Shown: one piece after another, positions 1 through 8,620 of the stretch | Numbering within the stretch: position 1 is the stretch's first letter | How the letters are laid out: every line of letters begins with the position of its first letter | Assembly: GCA_002363635.1 (NCBI GenBank) | Contig: DEWM01000015.1 | Location: forward strand, 1-25,080 | Direction: 5' to 3' | Source of the DNA: Caryophanales bacterium UBA3210 | Lineage (GTDB): Bacteria > Bacillota_I > Bacilli_A > RFN20 > CAG-449 | DNA: 25,080 nt | Notes under the pieces: generated by a model | What the model saw: only the letters and a program-made list of their open reading frames with translations | What the model was told of the DNA's origin: nothing | Database searches by the model: none | Translations under genes and position numbers: made by a program

Positions 1-171
1 TTCTGATGAGTTTCCTTCTTCGCTTGAACTAACATTTTCAGCACTTGAGCTTACGTCTCCACTATTATCCAGTGGTAAGGATGAATTCTCAAATGAATCT
101 CCTTTTCCCCCACATGAAACTAATGATGAAAGTAAGACAAAAGATGCCAAAAGCAACTTTGCTTTTTTCAT
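1..171 (-). CDS. Lipoprotein, N-terminal part (cut by window edge)
   Basis: The first 57 codons of a minus-strand gene; the rest lies beyond position 1. The start (ATG at 171-169) is preceded by AAGGAG. The protein opens with two lysines after Met, then a hydrophobic stretch ending in a lipobox (LVSC, Cys20), so it should be lipid-anchored on the outer face of the membrane after signal peptidase II cleavage. A Ser/Glu/Asn-rich linker follows, as in many substrate-binding lipoproteins of Bacillota. The functional domain is not visible, so the ligand cannot be named. The leader holds a Fur/PerR-like sequence at 197-211, which hints at metal or peroxide control. Confidence 0.85.
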   Translation of the reverse strand, partial: MKKAKLLLASFVLLSSLVSCGGKGDSFENSSLPLDNSGDVSSSAENVSSSEEGNSSE

Positions 172-196
172 AGTATTTTCTCCTTATGTTTTAATT

Positions 197-211
197 TGAT
201 TATCATTCTAA
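197..211 (-). promoter_or_regulatory. Fur/PerR-like box ahead of the lipoprotein gene
   Basis: A 7-1-7 pseudo-palindrome, read on the + strand as TGATTATCATTCTAA. It matches the Fur and PerR 15-mer consensus sequences at 11 of 14 fixed positions by eye. Twelve of its bases (TTATCATTCTAA, 200-211) recur in the same place and orientation ahead of the peroxidase gene at 24591-24602. On the minus strand it also contains TAGAAT, a possible -10, so a bound repressor would block transcription. Which regulator binds is inference. Confidence 0.4.
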
Positions 212-334
212 CCGCAATTGTTTCAGTTGTAAATCATTTTTTTTACATTTTTTGAAAAAAATTTTCAGTCCGTTTTTTGGCACCTTATGATAATAACAAT
301 TATGTTATTATACTCTCACAAAAAGGAGTTTATT

Positions 335-535
335 ATGGAATACTATATGAGTGAAAATAATGTTGTTTTAAGATTAATTCGTTCTCCGCTAGGAAATAAT
401 TACTTTGAGGTATATTCAAAAAACTCTTGGATTACAGAATCCTCAATTACTTATGATGACTGGGTAAAAAGAAAAATCTCTTTAACACCATTAAAAGCAG
501 ATAAATTAAATAAAGTACTTAAAAAGAGGAGTTAG
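335..535 (+). CDS. Small hypothetical protein, 66 aa
   Basis: The start is ATG at 335, seven to eight bases after AAGGAG; an in-frame ATG at 287 has no ribosome site. The protein is basic toward its C-terminus (ends with KVLKKRS), has no membrane segment and no cysteine, and contains two tryptophans. I do not recognise a family. It is a single-gene unit: its stop codon lies inside the loop of the hairpin at 524-545, which it shares with the convergent nitroreductase gene. The good ribosome site, proper terminator and coherent composition argue that it is real. Confidence 0.6.
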   Translation: MEYYMSENNVVLRLIRSPLGNNYFEVYSKNSWITESSITYDDWVKRKISLTPLKADKLNKVLKKRS

Positions 536-545
536 TGCTCCTCTT
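524..545. terminator. Bidirectional terminator shared by two convergent genes
   Basis: Perfect 8-bp stem AAGAGGAG / CTCCTCTT with a TTAGTG loop. It is followed by ATTTT on the + strand and by TTTTT on the - strand. It contains the stop codon of the + gene and the first bases of the - gene's stop. Confidence 0.8.
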
Positions 546-1071
546 ATTTTACATAAATTACTGTATTTTCTTTTCTTGGTAAAGTTGTTTTGCTTTCTTC
601 AAAAGCATATCCTAATGCACTGCAACCAATTACTTTTTCATCTCTAGGTAAGCCTAATTGATAAAGATATTCATATAAAGAAACATTTTCCACAACTTCT
701 GTATATGTTAATTGATGAATCCAACATGTGGAAAGTCCTAATGCGTGTGCACCTAAGAAAATATTTTCTAGAGCACATGATCCATCATAAACACTAAGTG
801 AACTATCTTTCTTACCTGTAACGATAATTAATACTGGTGCACCATAAGTGACACTATAATTTGGTCTTTTATCTACTTTACTAATTTCTAAAGAAATTCT
901 ATCTAATACTTCTTTATTTGAAATTACGATAAAGTGCCAGTTTTGAGTATTCTTTCCACTTGGCGCGTATCTTGCACATTCAAGAACCTTATTTAACACA
1001 TCTTCTTCAACTGCTTTATCTAAATATTTTCTGCAGCTTCTTCTAGTTAAAATACATTCAATTGCATCCAT
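544..1071 (-). CDS. Nitroreductase family protein
   Basis: A 175-residue FMN-dependent oxidoreductase of the nitroreductase fold, expected to be a cytoplasmic dimer using NAD(P)H. The N-terminal RRS motif (residues 10-12) and APSGKNTQNW (36-45) are the usual FMN-phosphate and isoalloxazine contacts, and the C-terminal LGYAFEE-type segment also fits. The natural substrate of such short nitroreductases usually cannot be told from sequence (quinones, nitro compounds, enones or flavin). The start ATG at 1071 follows AGAGG. Twin GCTAGC palindromes about 40 bases upstream may be an operator. The gene is transcribed alone. Confidence 0.88.
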   Translation of the reverse strand: MDAIECILTRRSCRKYLDKAVEEDVLNKVLECARYAPSGKNTQNWHFIVISNKEVLDRISLEISKVDKRPNYSVTYGAPVLIIVTGKKDSSLSVYDGSCALENIFLGAHALGLSTCWIHQLTYTEVVENVSLYEYLYQLGLPRDEKVIGCSALGYAFEESKTTLPRKENTVIYVK

Positions 1072-1109
1072 ATTTTTTACCTCTTTTTTTATATTGTATC
1101 ATAAAAAAT

Positions 1110-1133
1110 GCTAGCCTAATAAAATAAGCTAGC
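1110..1133. repeat. Twin GCTAGC palindromes forming a hairpin between divergent units
   Basis: Two copies of the 6-bp palindrome GCTAGC (1110-1115 and 1128-1133) are separated by 12 AT-rich bases. They can pair as a 7-bp stem (TGCTAGC/GCTAGCA). On the minus strand a T-run follows, so the hairpin could act as a terminator or attenuator ahead of the nitroreductase gene. On the + strand it sits just before the ribosome site of the micro-ORF at 1153. An operator is equally possible. Confidence 0.45.
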
Positions 1134-1152
1134 AAGAAAAGAGGTATTAAAT

Positions 1153-1185
1153 ATGAACACACATCATTCATTAATTATATTATAG
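1153..1185 (+). CDS. Candidate micro-ORF, 10 codons
   Basis: ATG at 1153 follows AAGAGG by seven bases and opens a 10-residue peptide, MNTHHSLIIL, ending in TAG. It lies between the GCTAGC hairpin and a weak hairpin with a T-run at 1201-1226, ahead of the WYL regulator gene. This could be a leader peptide or chance; the only support is the ribosome site and the flanking hairpins. Confidence 0.25.
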   Translation: MNTHHSLIIL

Positions 1186-1200
1186 CAAATGATATGTCCA

Positions 1201-1225
1201 AAAAAACTCTCTTATGAGCTTTTTT
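1201..1225 (+). terminator. Weak terminator-like hairpin ahead of the WYL gene
   Basis: An A-run, CTC, a short loop, GAG and a T-run form a weak, mostly A-T stem with one bulge. It would end the micro-ORF transcript just before the regulator's own promoter. Confidence 0.3.
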
Positions 1226-1228
1226 ATG

Positions 1229-1237
1229 TGGTATAAT
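1229..1237 (+). promoter_or_regulatory. Extended -10 promoter of the WYL regulator gene
   Basis: TGGTATAAT is a consensus extended -10 element placed 25 bases before the start codon. No good -35 is visible, which is typical of extended -10 promoters. Confidence 0.6.
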
Positions 1238-1262
1238 ATATTTAATTACATGGGGAGGCAGT

Positions 1263-2246
1263 ATGGCAACAGGCAAGAAAGCTAACATTTTATATGTTCT
1301 AAAAGTACTTGAAGAATATTCAGATGAAAATCATCCTCTTACTCAAATTAGAATCAGTGAGCTCATCAATAGTAGATATGGTTTAGAGGTCGAAAGAAAA
1401 ACAATTGGTTCATCTTTACAGATCTTATCTGAAGTTGGTTATGACATTAATAAAGTTGATAAGAAAGGATTTTATTTAGGTGATAGAATTTTCTATTCCA
1501 GTGAAATCACATTTTTAACTGATGCAATTTATTCTTCTAAATCATTAAATGATCGTCAATCTAGAAAATTGTTAGAAGAAATCTTCTCTACTTTATCTCT
1601 CTACGATAGAAAACAATATTTAATGATGCATAAAACAAGTGGGGATATTAGTAGAACTAAAAATAACGAAGTTATTTATAATATTGAAATCATTTCTGAA
1701 TGTATTAAAAAGAAAAAATGTGTCGCGTTTAATTTAGTTACTTACGATGAAAATGGTAATGAAGTCTTATCTTGGGAAAGATATGTTTCTCCATATTTCT
1801 TAGTTAACAGCGATGGAAAATATTATTTAGTCGCAAATTATTATAGAAGTGAAGACTTAACTAACTTTAGAATCGACCGTATGAAGAACGTTCATATCCG
1901 TGAAGATAGACCTAGAAAAGAATTACGTGATTTAAAAGATGTACATTCAGATTTCTCTATTACTGATTATATTAACGATAGAGTTTATATGTTCGGTGGT
2001 CCAGTTGTTACGGCGCGAATCGAGATTGAAGATCACGACAAAATTCGTTATATCAAAGACTGGTTTGGAGAACGTGCAATTTTGCAAAAAGTTGGAGATA
2101 AATTATATGCTCAAGTAAAAACTGAAGAACAAGCTTTATGTTACTGGGCAATGCAATATATTGAATATTTCAAAGTAATTGAACCTGCATCTGCAAAAGA
2201 AAAGATTAAAGAACTACTTTCTAAAGGTATTGAAAAATATCAATAA
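1263..2246 (+). CDS. WYL-domain transcriptional regulator
   Basis: A 327-residue regulator with an N-terminal winged helix (about residues 5-75), whose VERKTIGSSLQIL segment is the DNA-recognition part. A WYL domain follows (about 140-213, with KYYLVANYY around 186-194 and the FRIDRM segment at 202-207), then a C-terminal extension (WCX region). WYL domains sense ligands, often nucleotides or nucleic acids, and turn regulators on or off. GGGGAGG precedes ATG at 1263. It is a single-gene unit ending at the terminator 2252-2283. The ligand and targets are unknown; no defence island is visible around it, so a housekeeping or DNA-damage role is as likely as a defence role. Confidence 0.88.
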   Translation: MATGKKANILYVLKVLEEYSDENHPLTQIRISELINSRYGLEVERKTIGSSLQILSEVGYDINKVDKKGFYLGDRIFYSSEITFLTDAIYSSKSLNDRQSRKLLEEIFSTLSLYDRKQYLMMHKTSGDISRTKNNEVIYNIEIISECIKKKKCVAFNLVTYDENGNEVLSWERYVSPYFLVNSDGKYYLVANYYRSEDLTNFRIDRMKNVHIREDRPRKELRDLKDVHSDFSITDYINDRVYMFGGPVVTARIEIEDHDKIRYIKDWFGERAILQKVGDKLYAQVKTEEQALCYWAMQYIEYFKVIEPASAKEKIKELLSKGIEKYQ

Positions 2247-2251
2247 CAAAC

Positions 2252-2283
2252 AAAAATAGATGGAAGCAAATCCATCTATTTTT
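2252..2283. terminator. Strong bidirectional terminator
   Basis: Thirteen-bp perfect stem (AAAAATAGATGGA and its complement) around the loop AGCAAA, with a T-run on both strands. It ends both the WYL gene and the addB-addA-plsC operon, and contains the plsC stop codon. Confidence 0.92.
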
Positions 2284-3109
2284 TTGCTGTTAAGAAATTA
2301 CGAATTTCTTCTTTAACCATATCTGAAAGTGCGTTTGTATCTAAGCTTTCATATTCACTTGGTTCAATTACTCTTAAGATATTGATTGTTGCAATCTTAA
2401 TGAGAGGTTTATGTTTTGTACCATGAGGATAATTATATGTAATACAAGATACTACAACTGGGCATTTAGTAGCAGTGGCAATTTTAAATGCACCTGCTTT
2501 AAAAGGAAGAAGCGTTTCTTTAGTTTTATTTCTTGTTCCTTCTGGATAAATACCAATTGAACACATATCATTATTTAAATATTCTTGGGCTTTTTTGATA
2601 ACTTTTACTTCTTGTCTAAGGTTATCTCTTTCAAGTGGTAAGAAGAGTACTGAATTTAATAATCTTCCTACAAAAGGATATTCCATGATTTCATTTTTAC
2701 AAATCCATCCAACTTTTTCTCCAGGCATTCCTGCCATATAGATAATTGGATCATTTGCCCCTACATGGTTAGAAACAATCATGTAACGACGGTCATGTGG
2801 AATCTTTTCTTTTCCTTTAATTTTGTAGAAATATCCTGTAGAAAACATATAGAACCATGCAGAATTTCTAACTACCCATGCCCCGAAAGAAGAATATTTT
2901 TCAGGGAATTTTCCTTTTTCAACTTTCTTAAAAAACATGCAGAATAACGCGAATAATAAGTAGCTTAAGATAGTAAAGACAATCCATGAACCTACAAATA
3001 TTAAAACAGGAATATAGAAATCATACCAATTATTAATTAAGTGGAAGAAATATGTAAATAAGAATGTACTTAAGATACTTCCACATATAGTTAATATAAT
3101 ATAGAACAT
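2276..3109 (-). CDS. plsC: 1-acyl-glycerol-3-phosphate acyltransferase (PlsC family)
   Basis: A 277-residue membrane acyltransferase that adds the second fatty acid to lysophosphatidic acid, giving phosphatidic acid for membrane lipids. Two hydrophobic segments lie near residues 3-25 and 32-60. The catalytic HX4D motif is His115...Asp120 (NHVGAND), and the phosphate-binding motif is EGTR at 190-193. The length is usual for the family. The start ATG shares its A with the addA stop codon (TAATG), with GGAG upstream, so translation is probably coupled. Being last in an operon with recombination genes is likely convenience rather than function. Another acyl acceptor cannot be excluded. Confidence 0.9.
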   Translation of the reverse strand: MFYIILTICGSILSTFLFTYFFHLINNWYDFYIPVLIFVGSWIVFTILSYLLFALFCMFFKKVEKGKFPEKYSSFGAWVVRNSAWFYMFSTGYFYKIKGKEKIPHDRRYMIVSNHVGANDPIIYMAGMPGEKVGWICKNEIMEYPFVGRLLNSVLFLPLERDNLRQEVKVIKKAQEYLNNDMCSIGIYPEGTRNKTKETLLPFKAGAFKIATATKCPVVVSCITYNYPHGTKHKPLIKIATINILRVIEPSEYESLDTNALSDMVKEEIRNFLTAKK

Positions 3110-6100
3110 TATAAAATCTCCTTAATTTCACTAGTTAAGATAGAATACAAATACATATGAATTTCTTTGTTAGGATATTTTTGAGAAACAAAATCATAGT
3201 AAACATGTAATTGTTTATTATATCCTTCATCATCGATATGTTTAGTTTTGTAATCAATAATATCTATATGATCTTCATATACAAGAAGTAAGTCAATAAT
3301 ACCATTAGTATTATTTGCTTCATCAATGAATTCATATTCCTTATAGATTTTAGCCTCTTTTATGTTTTTAGTCAAAGGAGAAGAGAGGAATGCTCTAACT
3401 TTATTTTCTACGAATTTATCTTTTAATAATGAATAATCAGGATTTACAAAATCTGTGACTTCTAGACCTTCGTGTAAATGATTACCAAATTTTAAGACAT
3501 CTTTATTTACATCTAATGATGTTTCTTTAGACGCTCGTAAGACTTTTGATTTAATAGAGGATTCAATATTTACTTCTCTAAAATCATAAGTAAATGGTTC
3601 ATATTCTTGCGTTTTTTCATTTAATTGTTCTTCACCTACCTCATCAAAATGAGTTTGCTTATATCTTTCAATAAATGGTGAATAAAAATTGTAGAAGCTC
3701 TTCGCGTCTTTAAAATTTGCTTCATAATCTTCTTCTTTTGGTTCTTTACAAACTAGAATCATCTTTTCTCTAACACGAGTTAAGGCAACATAGAATAATC
3801 TTACTTTTTCTGATAAATCACTTTTATTTGAAACATAGTTATTAACTATCTTAATAGGCGAATCGATTTTCTCATCAAAAGCAGTAAAGATTAGTCCATA
3901 TTTAGATGAAAAACCAAATTTACTCTTTGCTTCAAATCTATTAAATTTCTTATCTAAGCCAGGGAAATAAATAATGTTATATTCTAAGCCTTTAGATTTA
4001 TGAATATTAATTAACTTAATTGAATTCATTGATGTACCACGAGCGGTTAAAGTTAATTTTAATCCTGCGTCATCAATGTTTTTTAAATAATCAATAAATT
4101 CATCATATCCAAAGCCTAATTTTTGCATATTCTTAAATGTATTTAAGAAAGCATCAACATAACCCTCATTAGTAATGTAATTACCAATATTTACAAACTT
4201 ATAATAGAAATCAGTTACTTCTAAGATTTTTAATAATAAATCGTAACTTGTTGCATCTTTATTTTCTTTAATCACATTATATAAATCTTGATATAAAGAA
4301 GATGAAGAATAGGTATTATTCTTAGTTAAAGAATATAAATACGCATCGTTATAAGAATATAAGAAAGATCTACCTAAAGATAAGAAAGCATATTTATATG
4401 CCTTATCTCCTTCAATATTAAAATTATTGTTAAGCATATTATTAGTAACAATTAATAAGTTAGTTAATAATTTAACGACAGTATTATCTTTAATATCTTC
4501 ATCTTTTTCCATATAGATAGGAAGCTTATATTCTTGGAATATACGAAGATATTCTTCAAAGCTACTACCTCTATCCATAATGATTGCAAAATCTGAGAAG
4601 ACACAGTCTCTCATTTTTTTGTTTTCTAGATCCATTACTTGGTATTTAGTATTGATTTTATGGATGATATCTTGAGCAATAATACGCGCTTCTCTATCTA
4701 AGGACTCATCTGATTTTAAGGAATTATCATATAGATATGTTTCAATATTATTGTCTTGATTATCAAGTTTAATATAACTTTTATTTCCTGCATTAACCAT
4801 ATGTTCTAATCGATATGAAGCATCTCCAATTTCATTAGTCATTAAGTCTTTAAAGATATCGTTAAATGCTGCGATTACTTCTTCTCTAGATCTAAAGTTA
4901 TCTACTAAGTCAATTGCTTTACCACCTTGATTTAATTTATAACGTTCATATTTATTTTTAAAATTCTCAGGTTTAGCATTTCTAAAAGCATAAATTGATT
5001 GTTTAATATCTCCAACACAGTAAACATTATTATTTGCAATTAGATTAATGAATGTTTCTTGGAAATCAGAGTTATCTTGATATTCATCAATCATAATCAT
5101 CTTATATTTATTTTTAACTTCTTCTCTAACTTCATCAAAATCACGAACTAGTTTAATTGCCATCTTAAAAATATCTGAGAAAGCATAAGCATTCTTTTCT
5201 TTTTTTAAATTCATTTGATATTCATCGACAGTTTTTGCAATACGTAAGAGAAGTTCTCCATACTTCTTAGTTTCTTCGATAGAAGTTGAGATATCTAAAG
5301 AAGAAGGATAGCTTCCAATCTTTTTTAAACAATCATCAATAATTTTTTTAACCTTGTCTACTTCTTTTGAAGTATCTTCATCAAACTTATATGCACCTGT
5401 ACCTGGCTTTCTTGCATATTTTAATTTATTATCTTTAACAAACTTAATGATGTTATCGTATCCTGATAATTTATTAAGTTCATCCATATAATCATATACA
5501 GGAGTAGCGTAATATTCTCCTTTTGCATTTATTTGTTCGTTTGGTAAAGATCTAACTGCATCTTCTAATAAAACTAATTGTTCTTTAAGCATCTTAAAAA
5601 GAACATTATTGATTTCATTTATATTATTTGAAGAATAATATTTATCAATAAATGAGTCAAAGAATTCTCTATCATCTAAAGCTTTATTCTTTTCTCTTAA
5701 TATTGTTAAAACTAAATTTCTTAAATCTTCATCTGATTTATAACAATATTTACCTACCATTTCTTCAAAAATAGGATCGTGAGCAAGATATAATTTATCA
5801 AATTCTTCTTTAATCTTTCTTCTCATTAAAATTTCTATAATCGTTTCATCAACAATAATAAAAGAAGAGGATACGTCTAAATAAGTATGGTATTTTTTAA
5901 CTAATGAATTAGAAAAAGAGTCAAAAGTTGAGATATCACAGGAATCAACAATTTCCGCGTCAGGAAGATTATTTTCTTTTAATTTCTTTCTAATACGGTT
6001 CTTCATTTCTTTTGCCGCAAGGTTTGTGAAAGTAACAATTAAAAATTCATTAAGGTGATAACCTTTTTCTTTAATATAATAAAGAACTCTTTCAGATAAA

Positions 6101-6204
6101 ACAGCAGTCTTACCTGAACCTGCACCAGCAGAGACGATAATATTACCTTCTTCTTCAATTGCTCGAGTCTGTGCTTCAGTCCAATTAGTCGCCACTTTCT
6201 TCAC
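3109..6204 (-). CDS. addA: ATP-dependent helicase/nuclease subunit A (AddA)
   Basis: A 1031-residue UvrD-like helicase fused to a RecB-type nuclease. With AddB it should unwind and trim double-strand DNA ends for RecA. Helicase motifs: Walker A SAGAGSGKT (25-33), DEYQD (373-377), GDIKQSIY (398-405), NFRSR (436-440), HKSKGLE (735-741) and LFYVALTRV (803-811). Nuclease residues near the C-terminus: His911, Asp971, Asp984 and Lys986 in DYK, then QLHVYY (998-1003). It is shorter than B. subtilis AddA (about 1230). The start is GTG at 6204, within the last 20 bases of addB; the preceding GAAAGAAGG is a modest ribosome site, so coupling to addB translation is likely. Confidence 0.92.
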   Translation of the reverse strand: MKKVATNWTEAQTRAIEEEGNIIVSAGAGSGKTAVLSERVLYYIKEKGYHLNEFLIVTFTNLAAKEMKNRIRKKLKENNLPDAEIVDSCDISTFDSFSNSLVKKYHTYLDVSSSFIIVDETIIEILMRRKIKEEFDKLYLAHDPIFEEMVGKYCYKSDEDLRNLVLTILREKNKALDDREFFDSFIDKYYSSNNINEINNVLFKMLKEQLVLLEDAVRSLPNEQINAKGEYYATPVYDYMDELNKLSGYDNIIKFVKDNKLKYARKPGTGAYKFDEDTSKEVDKVKKIIDDCLKKIGSYPSSLDISTSIEETKKYGELLLRIAKTVDEYQMNLKKEKNAYAFSDIFKMAIKLVRDFDEVREEVKNKYKMIMIDEYQDNSDFQETFINLIANNNVYCVGDIKQSIYAFRNAKPENFKNKYERYKLNQGGKAIDLVDNFRSREEVIAAFNDIFKDLMTNEIGDASYRLEHMVNAGNKSYIKLDNQDNNIETYLYDNSLKSDESLDREARIIAQDIIHKINTKYQVMDLENKKMRDCVFSDFAIIMDRGSSFEEYLRIFQEYKLPIYMEKDEDIKDNTVVKLLTNLLIVTNNMLNNNFNIEGDKAYKYAFLSLGRSFLYSYNDAYLYSLTKNNTYSSSSLYQDLYNVIKENKDATSYDLLLKILEVTDFYYKFVNIGNYITNEGYVDAFLNTFKNMQKLGFGYDEFIDYLKNIDDAGLKLTLTARGTSMNSIKLINIHKSKGLEYNIIYFPGLDKKFNRFEAKSKFGFSSKYGLIFTAFDEKIDSPIKIVNNYVSNKSDLSEKVRLFYVALTRVREKMILVCKEPKEEDYEANFKDAKSFYNFYSPFIERYKQTHFDEVGEEQLNEKTQEYEPFTYDFREVNIESSIKSKVLRASKETSLDVNKDVLKFGNHLHEGLEVTDFVNPDYSLLKDKFVENKVRAFLSSPLTKNIKEAKIYKEYEFIDEANNTNGIIDLLLVYEDHIDIIDYKTKHIDDEGYNKQLHVYYDFVSQKYPNKEIHMYLYSILTSEIKEIL

Positions 6205-8530
6205 CTTCTTTCTTTTCTTTTTCTATTTTTATTTCTTCATAATCATTAGGAGATTTAAAACATAAATCACCAAAAGGACAATTAGTACATTTAGTTTCAT
6301 TACCATTAAATCTCTTAGGCTTAATTCTATATTCACCATTTCTAATATTCTTAACAGTTTCTTTTACTTTAGTTAAAGTTAAATCAACTAAATCATTAAA
6401 CTGATTTTCATCCATTAAACGGTTTAGTTTATTACTTACTGTTGCCGCTAAATTTTGGTCTTTATCAATCCTTAAATTACTAATATATGTTTTAACATTA
6501 TCTAGACCTACAAATTTATTAACTAAATTCATGTCATTTAAAGTAACACCAGTTAAAAGAAAGTTCTTATCTTCATTCTCATCATTAGTTAAAATATTTT
6601 GAATATAGATACCTTGAACCTTATAGTCTTTATATTTATCTTGATGAGTGCTAAGAAAAGCATAAATTGGTAACTGCATATTAATACCATGTTCAACTTT
6701 TCTATAATCAAAGTTAAATTTTCCAGACTTATAGTCAATGATAGTCATATACTTATTTTTAGTATCTAAAAGGATCTTATCAATAAAGCCTTTGATTAAT
6801 GTTTTATCATCAAGTTGATATTCAAAATTTTCTTCAACTACCGCATCATTAACTGTTGAATTTTGAAGTAAACTATTATTCTTTTCAATTACTTCTAAAA
6901 TCTTTGGAAATAAATGAAGTGCAAAGAATTTTTCACTTGGTTCAACAAAAATTTCATCAAAAGATTTTTTCTCTTTGCCTCTACCAAGTTTAATGTGTAA
7001 TAAATCTTCTTCTGTAGGAATAGTTTTATTCTTTACAGATTCTTCAAGTAACGCGTGGAAAACCTGTCCTAAAGAAGTGAAAAAATTACCTTCAAAAGCA
7101 TCTGCTTTTAAAATATTACTTACGTAATAAGCAAAAGGACATTCGTTATATAATTCAATAGAAGAATAAGATACTTTTAATTCTTCATCATTTTTAACTA
7201 GTTCAGTATTTTTAAAGCTATGATCAAATTCTTTATAACCGATATCCATTGCATTATAGTTATTATTTAAAATGCCATAATGTTCATAAATATCCTTACT
7301 CTTACATACTTCAATAGCGCTTGCTTTATATGAATATCTAGTATTAGAAGGAATATATTTTAATTTATTCATTCCAAGTTTAGATATTAATGTAGAATCA
7401 TAAAATACATTCTTTCCAATATTCTTCTTAAGTGAAATATGCAAATTATGATGAGTATTTAAGAAATTAATTAATCTTTCTGTAAATAAAACATTTTCAT
7501 CATTAGTAGTATTAATTTCTAAATATTCTTTTTCTTTATCATTTAAATAATCAATATCTTTCTTAACTTTAGGATATGTTCCGTTATTAAAACCTAAGAT
7601 AAAAATGTGATCATCAGGTGAATAAGTATCTGATACTATATCAATTTGTTTATCATATTTAATAGAACCTAGTTTAGTTTCTTTAGCTCTATCTATAATG
7701 AATTTACGTTCCTCTTCTTTATCTTCAAATAAACCATATGCAGAAACAAGCACTCTCTTTAATCCATCCATAAAGCGATAATTATCAATACTAACTTCTT
7801 CATTTAATTTATTAAAAGCTTCTTGTAAATCTAATTCATCATATAATGCTAAGAAACGTTTAAAAAAAGGAGATAAAGTAAGATTATCTTGGTTCTTAAA
7901 ACCAATTTTTACATTGTATAGATTAGCAGTTTTCCATAATAATGTTTCATATTCTTCTTTGTTATAATCAAGTAATTTAATTGATGAAATATCAACACCT
8001 TCATCTACTAAACGAAGGACTTCATTAAAGAAATAATCAACCTCTTCATCAATTTCGTTAAATTCATAATAATTATGATTAATACTATCTTCTTCATCTA
8101 GATAAGTAACATTAATATTAAGCATTTTTAATAATTTATTTAATTCTTTATCTTTACAAGAATATCCATAAACAAAGATTTCTTTATTATTAAAAATAAG
8201 ATTAAAGAATTTATCTTCTTCAATGAGGTTGTTTGCTTTTAATTCTTCCCTAATATCTACTAAATTATCAAGTTTAGAATCAAATCCCTTTTTAGCGTAA
8301 TAACAATTATTAATTAACTCTTTCGCACCTTCATAAGTTAAGTTTTTCTTTTTCATCAAGTAGACAATAGTTTTTTCATCATATGAAAAAATAAAGTTCT
8401 TCTTAATATCTTCTTTAGTTAAGAACTTAATATCGTTATCTAAATTATTAGTAATTTTTAAAATCTCTTTTTTCTTTTCATCTGGGCAGATAATTATATT
8501 ATGAGATTTAAGTAATTTTATATTAAGCAT
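6185..8530 (-). CDS. addB: AddB-like nuclease subunit of the AddAB complex
   Basis: A 781-residue protein, much shorter than B. subtilis AddB (about 1170). The N-terminal half resembles a decayed UvrD-like helicase: no Walker A lysine loop is present near the start, where other AddB proteins have one. A relic of the helicase fold is FILGFNNGTYP (310-320). The C-terminal nuclease is intact: His492, Asp584, Asp599 and Lys601 in DYK, and QLPIYAF (619-625). Four cysteines (464, 748, 751, 757) match the iron-sulfur staple of AddB. The start ATG follows GAGGTGAG. First gene of the operon, overlapping addA by 20 bases. Confidence 0.85.
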   Translation of the reverse strand: MLNIKLLKSHNIIICPDEKKKEILKITNNLDNDIKFLTKEDIKKNFIFSYDEKTIVYLMKKKNLTYEGAKELINNCYYAKKGFDSKLDNLVDIREELKANNLIEEDKFFNLIFNNKEIFVYGYSCKDKELNKLLKMLNINVTYLDEEDSINHNYYEFNEIDEEVDYFFNEVLRLVDEGVDISSIKLLDYNKEEYETLLWKTANLYNVKIGFKNQDNLTLSPFFKRFLALYDELDLQEAFNKLNEEVSIDNYRFMDGLKRVLVSAYGLFEDKEEERKFIIDRAKETKLGSIKYDKQIDIVSDTYSPDDHIFILGFNNGTYPKVKKDIDYLNDKEKEYLEINTTNDENVLFTERLINFLNTHHNLHISLKKNIGKNVFYDSTLISKLGMNKLKYIPSNTRYSYKASAIEVCKSKDIYEHYGILNNNYNAMDIGYKEFDHSFKNTELVKNDEELKVSYSSIELYNECPFAYYVSNILKADAFEGNFFTSLGQVFHALLEESVKNKTIPTEEDLLHIKLGRGKEKKSFDEIFVEPSEKFFALHLFPKILEVIEKNNSLLQNSTVNDAVVEENFEYQLDDKTLIKGFIDKILLDTKNKYMTIIDYKSGKFNFDYRKVEHGINMQLPIYAFLSTHQDKYKDYKVQGIYIQNILTNDENEDKNFLLTGVTLNDMNLVNKFVGLDNVKTYISNLRIDKDQNLAATVSNKLNRLMDENQFNDLVDLTLTKVKETVKNIRNGEYRIKPKRFNGNETKCTNCPFGDLCFKSPNDYEEIKIEKEKKEGEESGD

Positions 8531-8557
8531 TGTCTCACCTCAATTTAAACTAAAGAT

Positions 8558-8586
8558 ATTATACCTTAATAAATATTTAATTTTAA
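8558..8586 (-). promoter_or_regulatory. Probable addB operon promoter
   Basis: TATAAT (8563-8558) with a weak TTAAAA -35 at 8586-8581 and 17-bp spacing. The start codon is 28 bases downstream of the -10. Confidence rests mostly on the -10. Confidence 0.5.
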
Positions 8587-8603
8587 TATACTATAAGTAT
8601 ATT
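8585..8603. repeat. 19-bp palindrome at the -35 of the addB promoter
   Basis: AATATACT-ATA-AGTATATT is a perfect 8-3-8 inverted repeat that touches the presumed -35. It has no T-run in a useful place, so it looks like an operator rather than a terminator. The regulator is unknown, and a chance A/T palindrome is possible. Confidence 0.35.
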
Positions 8604-8620
8604 TTATCCATATGTACAAA

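Noticed and set aside
2765..2947. 60-codon + strand ORF
   Set aside because: Lies wholly inside plsC on the other strand; no ribosome site and no protein-like features.
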